Both the position numbers and the translations under genes were made by a program. A model generated the notes under the pieces. It was not told where the DNA came from. It ran no database searches and worked only from the letters and a program-made list of their open reading frames with translations. A stretch of DNA of 64,000 nucleotides from Dyella jiangningensis (GTDB lineage: Bacteria > Pseudomonadota > Gammaproteobacteria > Xanthomonadales > Rhodanobacteraceae): positions 3,460,772 to 3,524,771 of the forward strand of contig CP007444.1 in the NCBI GenBank assembly GCA_000632805.1, read 5' to 3'. This document shows, piece after piece, positions 24,575 through 33,783 of the stretch; the stretch's first letter is position 1; each line of letters opens with the position of its first letter.

Positions 24575-27019
24575 CTATTTCGGCGCCGCATCCAGGCTTT
24601 GCAGCAACTGCTGCGCGTCGTTCGACTGCGGTGCGACCGCGAGTACGCGTTGGGCGTAGTCGCGGGCCTTGTCGAGATGGCCGGCATCGCGCTCGACACC
24701 AGCCAGCGACAGCAGCAGCGAGAGGTCATAGGGCGACGATTGCAACGCGCCCTCCCAGACCTTGCGCGCCTGATCGCCTTGTCCGGCCGAATGCAGCGCC
24801 ACGCCGTACACATAGGCAAACCGCGGATTCGCCGGATCGGCACGATGCGCACGCTCGAGCCAGCCGAGCGCTGCCGCCGCCTGCCCGCTACGCACCAGCG
24901 ACAAGCCCTTGGCGTGCAGCAGGCTTGCGTTGTCCGGCGAAACGGCGAGGCCCTCGTCGATGGCCTTTTGGGCATCGGCTTCGCGATCGAGCGAACGATA
25001 CATGTCGGCCAGGTTGATATAGGCCGGTACGAAATCCGGTTGCAACTTCAACGCTTGGCGAAACGCCTGCTCTGCCTTCGCCGTTTCGCCCCGCTCGACG
25101 TACACCACGGCCAGGTCGTAGTGGGATTCCGGACGATCCGCGATCACCTCCTGCGCAGTCACGAAGGTGGCGAACGCGCGATCGCGCGCCGCACGCTGGC
25201 CGGCGTCGAGCTCGGCATCAGGCACGCCGGCGAGCACGCGACCCGCCTTGATGCGCACATCCAGCACGGGGTCATCCGCCAGCGCTGCCGCCATCGGCCC
25301 GCGGACGCGGGTGGGAAATGCGACGAGCGCTTCGAGCGCGGCCTTGCGCATCAGCGGATCGGCGTCCGCCAACGCCGCCTGCAACGTGGACAACGCCGCG
25401 GGGCTGGCGAAATGCGCCAGTTCGCCGACCGCCGTGGCACGTGCAATCACCGGTGACGTCGCGTCGTTCGCCAGATCCGTCAGCAGGCCGGCCGCGTTCG
25501 GCTTGCCATGGCGGGCTGCGTCCAGCGCCTCGACGAAATGCTGGTAGCCCTTGCGTTCGGGGCCATGCGCCTTTTCGATCGCATTGGCCGCCCACTGCGC
25601 GCCCTTGTCGGCGTGGCAGTTGGCGCACGCATTGGGCACGCCGAACTTGACCGTAAGGTCCGGCCGCGGCACGCGGATCGAATGATCCGGCCGCGCATTG
25701 ATCACCATGTAGTCCTTCGCAGGCATGTGGCAGGCCACGCACTGCGAGCCGGCGCTGCCTTCCTTGTGCATGTGGTGCGCGGTGGTGTCGTACACCTTGG
25801 GCGAATGACAGTTTTCGCACAGCGCATTGCCCTGCGCACGCACCTTGGCCGTGTGTGGGTCGTGGCAGTCGCTGCAGGTCACGCCCTTGGCGTACATGCG
25901 GCTCTGCAGGAACGATGCGTACACATAGACCTCGTCGAGCTGCTGGCCGTCCGCGTGATAGCGGCCCGCCGCCAGCAGGATCGGGTCGTGCGTATCCATC
26001 AATCGGCCGGTGGGCGCGCTGTCCTTGGCGATGATGTTGCGTCGCGAATGGCAGACCGCGCAGGTCTCGACCTCGCGATGCGTCGCCAGTGGCGTGCTGC
26101 GCATCGGGTTGCCGGTGGCGGCGTTCGGAATCCACTGCATGCCCTTGCGTTCGTCGAGCGCGATGGCAAGGCCTTTGCTGGCATCGGCCCGCTTTTGCAC
26201 GTCGCTCCACTTCGCCCATTCGACATGGCGCGAGCCCGGACCGTGGCACGCTTCGCAGGCCACGTTGATCTCGCTCCAGCTGGTCTTGAAAGTGTTGCTG
26301 GCTACGTCGTAGTTCCGCTGCACATTCGTGGAGTGGCAGTCCGCACACATGTAGTTCCAGTTCTGGTTCAGGCGCGTCCAGTGCAGTGTGTCATGCGCAT
26401 CGATGTGTTCGCCGGGGTACAGGTTGAACCAGCGTTGCCCGCCTTCCGCGGCGGGTCGCGCATCCCAGGAGGCGCGCAAGGCCTGCATGCGCCCGTCCGG
26501 AAACGCCACGAGATACTGCTGCAACGGATAGACGCCGAAGGTGTATTTCACCTCGAACTCGCCAGGCTTGCCGTCGGGGCCGTCGGTCTTTACGAAGAAG
26601 GCGTGGTCGCGCTTGAAGAAGCTGGCCTGGCTGCCGTCCTGCTTGAGGTTCGCATTGTCGAAATTCCCCAGCACGCTGTGCTCGTCGACAGCCTGCATGG
26701 CAAGCGCGTGATGTGATTGCTGCCATGCCGCAGCTTCCTTGGCATGACACGAGGCACAAGCCTGCGCGCCCACATAGCGGGCATCCGGTTTTGGCGACGC
26801 AGGTGGCGCGGATACGGCTGGCGACGCCACCGTGGTGGCCGCCTCCGTCGTCGGCTTGCGCAACCACCAGGCACCCAGCGCGACGAGCACCAGCAGACCC
26901 ACCACGAATGGCAGCCACCACCAGCGGCCGGGCGAATACGGGGAAGGCGAAGGCGGCGCGGAAGGCGGAGGCGTGGCGGCCGTTGAGCGTCGTGGCTGGC
27001 GCTTCCTGGAACGGCCCAT
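24575..27019 (-). CDS. Membrane-anchored octahaem cytochrome c with HEAT and TPR domains
   Basis: 814 residues from the ATG at 27019, which has GGAGGAA 6 nt upstream; the frame also opens at 27052 without support. A Pro-rich cytoplasmic head precedes one membrane helix (about 33-54). The periplasmic part holds eight CxxCH haem sites (CASCH, CADCH, CEACH, CAVCH, CSDCH, CENCH, CVACH, CANCH), then a HEAT-like stretch (about 500-600) and four or five TPRs to the C-terminus. The haem layout resembles multihaem nitrite/tetrathionate-reductase-like proteins, but no dedicated catalytic lysine or tyrosine link can be assigned. Role: periplasmic electron transfer or reductase. Not obviously tied to either neighbouring operon. 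Confidence 0.85.
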   Translation of the reverse strand: MGRSRKRQPRRSTAATPPPSAPPSPSPYSPGRWWWLPFVVGLLVLVALGAWWLRKPTTEAATTVASPAVSAPPASPKPDARYVGAQACASCHAKEAAAWQQSHHALAMQAVDEHSVLGNFDNANLKQDGSQASFFKRDHAFFVKTDGPDGKPGEFEVKYTFGVYPLQQYLVAFPDGRMQALRASWDARPAAEGGQRWFNLYPGEHIDAHDTLHWTRLNQNWNYMCADCHSTNVQRNYDVASNTFKTSWSEINVACEACHGPGSRHVEWAKWSDVQKRADASKGLAIALDERKGMQWIPNAATGNPMRSTPLATHREVETCAVCHSRRNIIAKDSAPTGRLMDTHDPILLAAGRYHADGQQLDEVYVYASFLQSRMYAKGVTCSDCHDPHTAKVRAQGNALCENCHSPKVYDTTAHHMHKEGSAGSQCVACHMPAKDYMVINARPDHSIRVPRPDLTVKFGVPNACANCHADKGAQWAANAIEKAHGPERKGYQHFVEALDAARHGKPNAAGLLTDLANDATSPVIARATAVGELAHFASPAALSTLQAALADADPLMRKAALEALVAFPTRVRGPMAAALADDPVLDVRIKAGRVLAGVPDAELDAGQRAARDRAFATFVTAQEVIADRPESHYDLAVVYVERGETAKAEQAFRQALKLQPDFVPAYINLADMYRSLDREADAQKAIDEGLAVSPDNASLLHAKGLSLVRSGQAAAALGWLERAHRADPANPRFAYVYGVALHSAGQGDQARKVWEGALQSSPYDLSLLLSLAGVERDAGHLDKARDYAQRVLAVAPQSNDAQQLLQSLDAAPK

Positions 27020-27128
27020 GCCTTCCTCCCCCGTTCGCCCGTATGACGGCACGCTGCGTCCGCGCCGCGCTGACTACCGTGTCGGGGCATGGTAGCGAGC
27101 CGTTGCGATGAGTTCGTGAAGACGCGCG

Positions 27129-28463
27129 CTACATGGGGTTCAAGGGTGGCAGCACGACGCCGCGTCGACGTTGCCGTTGCTCGTGCTTCCAGCGCTTGCG
27201 CGCCGCGGCGAGTCCATCGACCAACGCCTGCGCCGACCACGGTTCGACGCCTGCGCCATAAAGCGAGGTGTCGAGCGCTGTCCATTGCGTTTTCAGCGAC
27301 GTGTCGCCATAGCGTTGGCACCAGGCCTCGACCGACGCTGGTCCGCCTTCGTCGGCGCTACGCCTGGCCCATGCGTCAGCCGCGGCATGCAGGGTGGTCG
27401 CTGAAGTGGCATGTCCTTGTCGACGCAGCGCGGCGAACGCAGCGGCTTCGGAGTGCTGTCGTCGATAGCGCCATGCCTTGAACCGCTGCAACCACAATCG
27501 CAGTCGGCTTCGAAACATCCACGCTGCCCACGCAACGACGGCCAGCAGGATCAGGAGTATCCCCAAGTCACTGCTGAAGAAGCCGATCAGCCTCGGCATC
27601 ACGCCCTGGCCTGGCAACACGAAGCGCGGCTTGGCCGGCGCGCCCCACCACGCGTGGAATGGCACGGCCGGCGCCTCGCTCACCTGCCAGGTATGCGTGC
27701 GGCTATCCAGCCAGCGCACGGTAATCGGCGGCAAGGTGTAGCGCCCGCGCTTCTGGATCACATAGCTCGCCGAGTCCACGCGACTGCCACCCACGAAGCC
27801 ACCCTGGTTGCCGATCACGTCGCGCGTGGCCGGCGGCGATGCGTAGAGCCTCAGCCCACGCACCGCAGCGAAATTCACCGGCGGCAGCATCATGGCCGGT
27901 GCGCCTTCGGCGGTGATTTCCACGCGCCGCGTGACGCTGTCGCCCACATGCAGGCTGCTGTCCTGCGGCAGCACGGTCTGGGTGATCTTCACCGAGCTGG
28001 CGATCAGTGCTTCGGTCACCCCGTTGGGCAGCGTCAGTGCTTGCACGTCCAAGGTCAGCGGCATGGTCTGCGCGGTGACGGCGATCGCCTGCGGGCCGAT
28101 GTGCGCGGTCACGTCGAACGCGGGGATATTCACCTCGCCCGAAATCAGCGGCGTGACCAGGTAGGTGCGCGACACACCTGACCACGTCGCGCCCTCGATG
28201 GTTTCCACGCGATGTCCCGGCGTTTCGTCGGAAAGCGCCAGGTACACGCCTTCGACATGCGGCACCGGCAGCACGGGCGCGTCGGTAAAGAAGTCGGGCG
28301 TGAGGATGTCGACCACGATGCGCGCGGTTTCGCCTTCCACAAGCGTGCCCGCAGGCTCCTGACGCACGTGCACCTGCATGCGAGGCGCGGGCGGCGGTGG
28401 CGTCTCCTGGGCCGATGACGCTCCGGCGAGCAACAGCAGCATGCCTGCGAGCCACGCCTTCAT
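27129..28463 (-). CDS. BatD-like membrane protein
   Basis: 444 residues. Signal peptide 1-18, a long periplasmic region of repeated beta-sandwich segments (for example VHVRQEPAGTLVEGETARIV and VTRRVEITAEGAPAM), and one membrane helix near residue 300, then a charged cytoplasmic tail. This is the BatD/oxygen-tolerance protein layout. Its ATG overlaps the upstream batB-like stop (ATGA). It is the last gene of the MoxR-DUF58-DUF4381-BatA-BatB-BatD series, thought to support envelope stress tolerance or protein maturation with MoxR as AAA+ chaperone. Confidence 0.85.
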   Translation of the reverse strand: MKAWLAGMLLLLAGASSAQETPPPPAPRMQVHVRQEPAGTLVEGETARIVVDILTPDFFTDAPVLPVPHVEGVYLALSDETPGHRVETIEGATWSGVSRTYLVTPLISGEVNIPAFDVTAHIGPQAIAVTAQTMPLTLDVQALTLPNGVTEALIASSVKITQTVLPQDSSLHVGDSVTRRVEITAEGAPAMMLPPVNFAAVRGLRLYASPPATRDVIGNQGGFVGGSRVDSASYVIQKRGRYTLPPITVRWLDSRTHTWQVSEAPAVPFHAWWGAPAKPRFVLPGQGVMPRLIGFFSSDLGILLILLAVVAWAAWMFRSRLRLWLQRFKAWRYRRQHSEAAAFAALRRQGHATSATTLHAAADAWARRSADEGGPASVEAWCQRYGDTSLKTQWTALDTSLYGAGVEPWSAQALVDGLAAARKRWKHEQRQRRRGVVLPPLNPM

Positions 28464-30097
28464 GCGCCGGGCTCCTGGATGACTTCCTTGGCGGGCGTGG
28501 TCGGCTGGCCCGGCGGCGGCGCCTGGTTCTCGATGTTGAACTTGGTTCGCAGGAAATCAGCCGGTGACACATTGAGATTGCGCATCCAGACGTCCGACGG
28601 CACCTGTTGCGGCAGCTTGCCCATGAGCTTGGTCTTGCCCGAGCCTTTTTTGCCTTCCTTGTCGAACTTCACCTTGTCGGGCTTGTTTTCGTTGTCCTCG
28701 TCTTGCGGCGGCGCGTTCTCCTGCAGCTTGAGCAACTTGTCCATCAGCTGCATGTTGGCCTGCGCCTGCGGAAACGGGTGGCGCATGCGCAACGCCTGGT
28801 CGTACGCGTCCTTGGCTTCTTCGTACTGGGTGAGCCGCGCGTAGCAGTTGCCTTCCATGAACTTCGCGTCGGGCGTCGACAGCGTGGCGAACACCTTCTG
28901 CGCATCTTCGTAACGCGCATGCTCGTACAGCGCGAGGCCTTTCCAGTAAGGGTCCTGGAACAGCTCGGACGCCTTGGCGAAATCGCGGTGCTCGTAATAC
29001 CAGCGCCCTTGCTGATCGGGTGTAAAGAACCAGTCCACCACCTTCCCTTCGCTGGCATGCGCGGGCGCCGGGAGGCCGCCGCCCAGGCCCAGCGCACCGA
29101 TCACGAACACCCACCGCACCACCCAGCCTCGCCGGAACCACAGCAGCGCCAGCAGCGCCAGCGGATAGCAGAGGTAGTAGCCGTACTCCTTCCAGCGCAC
29201 GGTGGACGTGGTGTCCTTCATGATGGCCAGGTGATGCAGCGCTTCGCGCTGCACCCAGCGCATGTCGTCATCGTTGGTCGTGACGCTTGCCAGCGGTACA
29301 TGCGCCTTGTCCGACAGGCGCTGCAGCGCCTCATCGTCCAGCTTGGCCTCGGCCGGCGCACCGTCGGCACCCGTCGCCAGGGCGCCGGAAGCGGCGCGCA
29401 GTGGGCCGCCCTTGGTCGTGCCGACGGCCAACATCAACACCTGCTGCCGCGAACTCTCGCGGTGCTCCATGAACGCACGGATCTGTGTGTCGTCGAAACC
29501 GCTGGTGAAGAACACGATGGTGCCTGGATCGGTCTCCGCATTGAGCATGCGATCGGCCAGCGCGAGCGCGGCCGCAGCGTTCTGCCCCTTCGGCGGCAAC
29601 AGGTCGGTGGAGAGCGCACCGAGGAACAGGTTCATCAAGTCAGGATCGTCGGTAGGCGGCAATACCATGTGCGCGGTGCTGGTGTAGACGATCAATCCCA
29701 CGCGCCCGCTCGCACGCAAGGCCATCAGGTCGCGCACCTTCTGCTTGGTGCGCTCCAGGCGTGTGGGCGAAACGTCGATGGCGTTCATGGCCGGCGAGAG
29801 ATCGATGGCCACCACCACCGGTGCGCGGTCCTCCGCGAACGGCGGCGGGTCGAGCTCCCACGTAGGGCCGGCACACGCGATGCCGCCGATCACCAGCACA
29901 GCACACACCAGATGGATGGGCCGCACGCGCCACTGCCCATGATCGCCCACCACGAGATGCGGCAGCAGGTGCGGCGCGATCATGCCCTTCCAGCGCTGCA
30001 GCGGATCGTTGCGACGCTGCCACCACCACAGCAGCAATGGCCCGACGGGCACCAGCAGCAGCCAGAACGGCCGAATGAAATGGAAGCCCTGATCCAT
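28460..30097 (-). CDS. BatB/BatC-like VWA and TPR fusion membrane protein
   Basis: 545 residues. N-terminal helices at about 10-26 and 58-76 flank a VWA domain (95-260), followed by two helices (about 300-345) and a TPR region (about 360-460) with a Lys/Asp-rich, Pro-rich tail. This joins what are BatB (VWA) and BatC (TPR) in other bacteria. The MIDAS motif is D99-L-S-P-A103 where functional VWA domains have DxSxS, so metal binding may be weakened. It starts 3 nt after the BatA stop. Confidence 0.87.
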   Translation of the reverse strand: MDQGFHFIRPFWLLLVPVGPLLLWWWQRRNDPLQRWKGMIAPHLLPHLVVGDHGQWRVRPIHLVCAVLVIGGIACAGPTWELDPPPFAEDRAPVVVAIDLSPAMNAIDVSPTRLERTKQKVRDLMALRASGRVGLIVYTSTAHMVLPPTDDPDLMNLFLGALSTDLLPPKGQNAAAALALADRMLNAETDPGTIVFFTSGFDDTQIRAFMEHRESSRQQVLMLAVGTTKGGPLRAASGALATGADGAPAEAKLDDEALQRLSDKAHVPLASVTTNDDDMRWVQREALHHLAIMKDTTSTVRWKEYGYYLCYPLALLALLWFRRGWVVRWVFVIGALGLGGGLPAPAHASEGKVVDWFFTPDQQGRWYYEHRDFAKASELFQDPYWKGLALYEHARYEDAQKVFATLSTPDAKFMEGNCYARLTQYEEAKDAYDQALRMRHPFPQAQANMQLMDKLLKLQENAPPQDEDNENKPDKVKFDKEGKKGSGKTKLMGKLPQQVPSDVWMRNLNVSPADFLRTKFNIENQAPPPGQPTTPAKEVIQEPGA

Positions 30098-30100
30098 CGC

Positions 30101-31126
30101 TCAAGCCTCCGTCGTGCCGGCCGCGACATCGGCCGCATCCGTGCGACGCTGCCTGATCGGCGCCACCAGGCCGAGCATCAGCAGGTGATACGCGAGCATC
30201 GCCAGCAACGCCACGCCCAGCGGCACGTAATAGAGCTTCACCTTCGGGCGATAGACCGAGTGCTTGACCTTGCTCGGCGTGATGCGATCGAGCAGCGCGT
30301 AGATATCGGCCAGCTGCTGCCGGTTCTCGCCGCGATAGCTGCGCCCACCGGTGGCCGCCGCAATGCGCTTGAGCGCATCCAGATCCACGCGATTCTCACC
30401 GACGGCCTTGGGATCACCAATACCGATGGTGTGAATCACGATGTGGTGTTCCCTGGCGATTGCCGCGGCCTTTTCCGCCGGCAATCGCGAAGCGGTGTCG
30501 TTGCCGTCGGTGAGCAGGATCAATACGCGTTCGCGCTGCTGCGAACGCTCCGTCATCTTCACCGCCATGCCGATGGCGTCGCCGATGGCCGTCTGCGGAC
30601 CGGCCATACCCACGCGCAGCTCCTGCAAAAGATCACGCACGGCCACGTGGTCCAGCGTGAGCGAGGTCTGCGGGAACGCATTGGTGCCGAACACGATCAA
30701 CCCGATGCGATCGGTGCTACGCCGGCGGATGAAATCATCCACCACGCCTTTCACCGCGGTAAGGCGATCAATGCGTTCGGCGCGATCATCGACGAAGTCC
30801 GGCGTCGCCATCGAGCCGGACAGGTCGATGGCCAGCAGCAGGTCGCGTGCCGACTCGGTGCGCTCCACCGGCGGCTCCAGCCACTGGGGGCTGGCCAATG
30901 CCAGCACGGCGAGCGCCCAGCACAGCGGCGCGAGGATGCGCCGCAACCCATTGCCACGCAGGATCACCGCGCCGCGCGATGGCGTCTGCCCGGTAATACG
31001 CGCCAGCTCATCGAAGAACGGCACGCGTATCGCGCGCGTGCGTTCGCCGTAGGGCGGCAGCAGCCACCACACCAGCAGCGGCAAGGGCAACACCAGCAGC
31101 AGCCAAGGATGTTCAAGCTGGAACAT
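30101..31126 (-). CDS. BatA-like VWA domain membrane protein
   Basis: 341 residues from the ATG at 31126 (MFQLEHPWLLLVLPLPLLVW); the longer frame to 31252 runs into the DUF4381 gene. Two N-terminal helices, a VWA domain with an intact MIDAS (D101-L-S-G-S105, later a TDGND loop) and a C-terminal helix (about 300-320). Aerotolerance operon BatA. It overlaps the DUF4381 gene by 14 nt. Unlike its BatB-like partner it keeps all metal-binding residues. Confidence 0.88.
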   Translation of the reverse strand: MFQLEHPWLLLVLPLPLLVWWLLPPYGERTRAIRVPFFDELARITGQTPSRGAVILRGNGLRRILAPLCWALAVLALASPQWLEPPVERTESARDLLLAIDLSGSMATPDFVDDRAERIDRLTAVKGVVDDFIRRRSTDRIGLIVFGTNAFPQTSLTLDHVAVRDLLQELRVGMAGPQTAIGDAIGMAVKMTERSQQRERVLILLTDGNDTASRLPAEKAAAIAREHHIVIHTIGIGDPKAVGENRVDLDALKRIAAATGGRSYRGENRQQLADIYALLDRITPSKVKHSVYRPKVKLYYVPLGVALLAMLAYHLLMLGLVAPIRQRRTDAADVAAGTTEA

Positions 31127-31616
31127 GGTCGTCGATCCAGCGATGCAGCAGGGCCAGCAGCGCGTCCGTGTCGCCATCCGCCATGTCGCCGCTGCCATAG
31201 GCGAGCATCTGCAACTGTCGGCCCGGGCCACGCACGAAACCTTCTCCGGCAAGCGTGCGATCGAGATAGCCCAGCCACGCCTCGCCGCTCAAAGGGGCAA
31301 CGGCGTCGCGTGGTGCCCAGGTCAGCGCCGTGCGCTTGACCAGCGCGGGCACGGCGGCCAGCGCCCGCTGTCGCTGCGACGGATCGGCCAGGGCCAGCTC
31401 GATCGCCGCCAGTTCTTTCTGCGCGGCGCGTCGGTAGCGATTGCGCCACCAGCGATGCAGCCGACGCGCCACATACCAAAGCACCGCGAGCAGCACGAGG
31501 GCGAGCAGCACCCACCAGCCCGCCGTCTGTGGCGTGTACGGCACCGGCGGCGGCAGCGGAATTTCCTTCAGATCCGCGATCGATGGTGTCGGTGGCTGGG
31601 CGGGCAGCGCGAGCAT
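31113..31616 (-). CDS. DUF4381 membrane protein of the Bat operon
   Basis: 167 residues. The N-terminal Pro-rich stretch IADLKEIPLPPPVPYTPQTA is followed by one membrane helix (about 33-52) and a basic cytoplasmic helical domain. This is the usual DUF4381 pattern, always found between DUF58 and BatA genes. The start at 31616 is 4 nt after the DUF58 stop; an upstream in-frame extension overlaps that gene and is discounted. Confidence 0.85.
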   Translation of the reverse strand: MLALPAQPPTPSIADLKEIPLPPPVPYTPQTAGWWVLLALVLLAVLWYVARRLHRWWRNRYRRAAQKELAAIELALADPSQRQRALAAVPALVKRTALTWAPRDAVAPLSGEAWLGYLDRTLAGEGFVRGPGRQLQMLAYGSGDMADGDTDALLALLHRWIDDHVPA

Positions 31617-31620
31617 CGCC

Positions 31621-32571
31621 TCAAGCCCTCCGCTGCGAGAAGCTGCCAAGCAGTCGGGCAACCTGGTGCACGGTGGGCTGCTCGGTATCCAGCACGAGCA
31701 GCGGCACCCCACAGCGCCTGAGCAGATCCACGGTCTGCTGAAGGCGCGTGTCGAACATCGCACCCAGCGGTTCGCGCACGGTCTTGCGACCGAAGTCGAG
31801 CTCCACCTGCAATTCGCCTTCCGTCACCACGATCTTGCCGCTGCCGGGCATCGAACGGGCAGACGGGTCATAGACCATGACAGCAATCACGTCGTTGTGC
31901 GAGGCGAGCTCGCGCATCAGCTTCAGGGTCTGCTCGTCGGCACCGAGAAAATCGCTCACCACGCAGACGAGATAGTCATGCGTGGCCAGGTGCAGCGCCG
32001 AGCGCAGCGCGGCGTCCAGCTGTCCCGCATTAGGGCGCACCGGTGTATCGGCATGCAGCGCCTGGTTGCTGCGCGCCAACGCACCCAGCGTGGCAAGCAC
32101 GCGGCTGCGGCTGCGATGGGGCCGCACGGTGTCGATGCGGCTGTCGTCGAACACTACCGCGCCCGCGCGGTCGCCAGCCTGAAACGACATCCACGCACCC
32201 AGTGCAGCCATCTCGGCCGCCACCACCGATTTCATTGCGCGCCGCGTGCCGTAGAACATGGAAATGCGCTGATCCACGACGAACAACGCCGGCCGGTCGC
32301 GCTCTTCCGTATAGGAGCGCACGAGCGCATGCCCCACGCGTGACGATGCTTTCCAGTCGAGGTGGCGCAGATCGTCGCCCGGCACGTACGCGCGGATTTC
32401 CTCGAAGTTGAGCCCGCGCCCCCGCAGGCGCGAGGCATGCCGCCCCGCGAGGATGCTGTGATGCGGACGATGCGGCGCGCTTGCCAGGCGACGCGCGTCG
32501 TACTCCAGCCGCGCCAGGTGCGCGGGTGTGACGTAGACGGTGCCGATGTCGTTGGGTTGTGGCTGGGGCAT
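31621..32571 (-). CDS. DUF58 domain protein
   Basis: 316 residues, soluble. The DUF58 signature region is near residue 55-75 (GLNFEEIRAYVPGDDLRHLDWKA split over the motif), followed by a VWA-like fold (FVVDQRISM and VVSDFLGADE). Partner of MoxR AAA+ ATPases, probably an adaptor. It is 163 nt downstream of the MoxR gene, the gap being filled by hairpin repeats, and 4 nt upstream of the DUF4381 gene. Confidence 0.88.
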   Translation of the reverse strand: MPQPQPNDIGTVYVTPAHLARLEYDARRLASAPHRPHHSILAGRHASRLRGRGLNFEEIRAYVPGDDLRHLDWKASSRVGHALVRSYTEERDRPALFVVDQRISMFYGTRRAMKSVVAAEMAALGAWMSFQAGDRAGAVVFDDSRIDTVRPHRSRSRVLATLGALARSNQALHADTPVRPNAGQLDAALRSALHLATHDYLVCVVSDFLGADEQTLKLMRELASHNDVIAVMVYDPSARSMPGSGKIVVTEGELQVELDFGRKTVREPLGAMFDTRLQQTVDLLRRCGVPLLVLDTEQPTVHQVARLLGSFSQRRA

Positions 32572-32592
32572 GTTGGATTACCACGTTGGACT

Positions 32593-32725
32593 CCCTCTCC
32601 CCTCTGGGGAGAGGGTTGGGGTGAGGGGCGGGTGCTCGAGAAGGCGCTTCAAAAAGCCGTGCTTTCAACCAACACTCTCGCAAGCCCGCCCCCTCATCCC
32701 GACCTTCTCCTCAAGGGGGAGAAGG
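32593..32725. repeat. Two hairpin repeats inside the MoxR-Bat operon
   Basis: CCCTCTCCCC/GGGGAGAGGG (32593-32615) is followed by TTGGGGTGAGGGG. A second hairpin, CCTTCTCC/GGAGAAGG, is at 32703-32725. The same CCCTCTCC module ends both copies of the ~400-bp element near 12132-12195 and 60329-60392. Placed between moxR and the DUF58 gene, it could attenuate or process the operon mRNA. Confidence 0.65.
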
Positions 32726-32734
32726 AGACAGGCA

Positions 32735-33718
32735 TCAAGCCGGCACCGCCACCAACTCCAATATCTTGTCGATCACCTGATCCGCATGGATGCCTTCGGC
32801 GCTGGCGTCATAACTGAGGATGATCCGGTGGCGCAGCACGCCGTGCGCCATCGCGCGCACATCGTCAGGCGTCACATGCGGACGGCCTTCCAGCCATGCG
32901 TTGACGCGCGAGGTGCGTTCCAGCGCGATGCCGCCGCGCGGGCTGGAGCCGATCTGGATCCATGTGCCCAGCGTCTTGTCGTAGTGATCGGGATGCCGCG
33001 TCGCATCGACGATGGCCATGATGTATTGCTCGATGGCAGGCGCGACATGCACGCCATGGATTTCCTTGCGTGCCTCGAACACGCGCTCGGGCTCGATGAG
33101 CGTCACATCGGCGGCTGCGCCGCCAGCCGTCACCGCGGCAACCTCTTCGCCGCGCACCAGCTCCAGCACGCCGATCTCGCTGTCGCGATCGGGGTAGTCC
33201 ACCAGCACCTTCATCAGGAAGCGATCGAGCTGCGCCTCGGGCAGCGGATACGTGCCTTCCTGTTCGATCGGATTCTGCGTCGCCATTACGATGAACAGGT
33301 CGGGCATCTTGTGCGTGGCGCCGGCTACGGTGATCTGGCGCTCTTCCATGGCCTCCAGCAACGCCGCCTGCACTTTGGCGGGCGCGCGGTTGATCTCGTC
33401 GGCGAGAATCACATTGCCGAAGATCGGGCCAGGCTGGAACTGGAACACGTTCTGCCCGCCCTGCTGGTGCAGCACCTCGGTGCCGGTAATGTCCGAGGGC
33501 AGCAGGTCGGGCGTGAACTGGATGCGGCGCATCTGCGCGTCGAGGTTCTTCGCCATGCTCTTGACCGCGCGCGTCTTGGCGAGGCCCGGCAGGCTTTCCA
33601 GCAACAGATGACCATTGGCCAGCAGGCCCACGATCATCTGACGGATCAGCTCGCCCTGGCCGATGATCGAGGTTTCCATCTGCGCTTGCAGTGTCTTGAT
33701 CGCCTCTCGCGCGCTCAT
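32735..33718 (-). CDS. MoxR-family AAA+ ATPase
   Basis: 327 residues. Walker A region LLLESLPGLAKTRAVKS, Walker B ILADEINRAP, sensor 1 ATQNPIEQEG and the lid domain with sensor 2 (SSPRGGIAL) are all in place. The start at 33718 has an AGGAGG-like site upstream; the longer frame to 34363 overlaps the previous gene. It heads the DUF58/Bat genes. MoxR proteins act as chaperone-like ATPases with VWA partners at the membrane. Confidence 0.92.
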   Translation of the reverse strand: MSAREAIKTLQAQMETSIIGQGELIRQMIVGLLANGHLLLESLPGLAKTRAVKSMAKNLDAQMRRIQFTPDLLPSDITGTEVLHQQGGQNVFQFQPGPIFGNVILADEINRAPAKVQAALLEAMEERQITVAGATHKMPDLFIVMATQNPIEQEGTYPLPEAQLDRFLMKVLVDYPDRDSEIGVLELVRGEEVAAVTAGGAAADVTLIEPERVFEARKEIHGVHVAPAIEQYIMAIVDATRHPDHYDKTLGTWIQIGSSPRGGIALERTSRVNAWLEGRPHVTPDDVRAMAHGVLRHRIILSYDASAEGIHADQVIDKILELVAVPA

Positions 33719-33783
33719 GGTCCCTCGCTTCCTCCTGACGTTCCTTGCGCCGCGCCGCCGGGGCCGCAGCGCGCATGTCCAAG

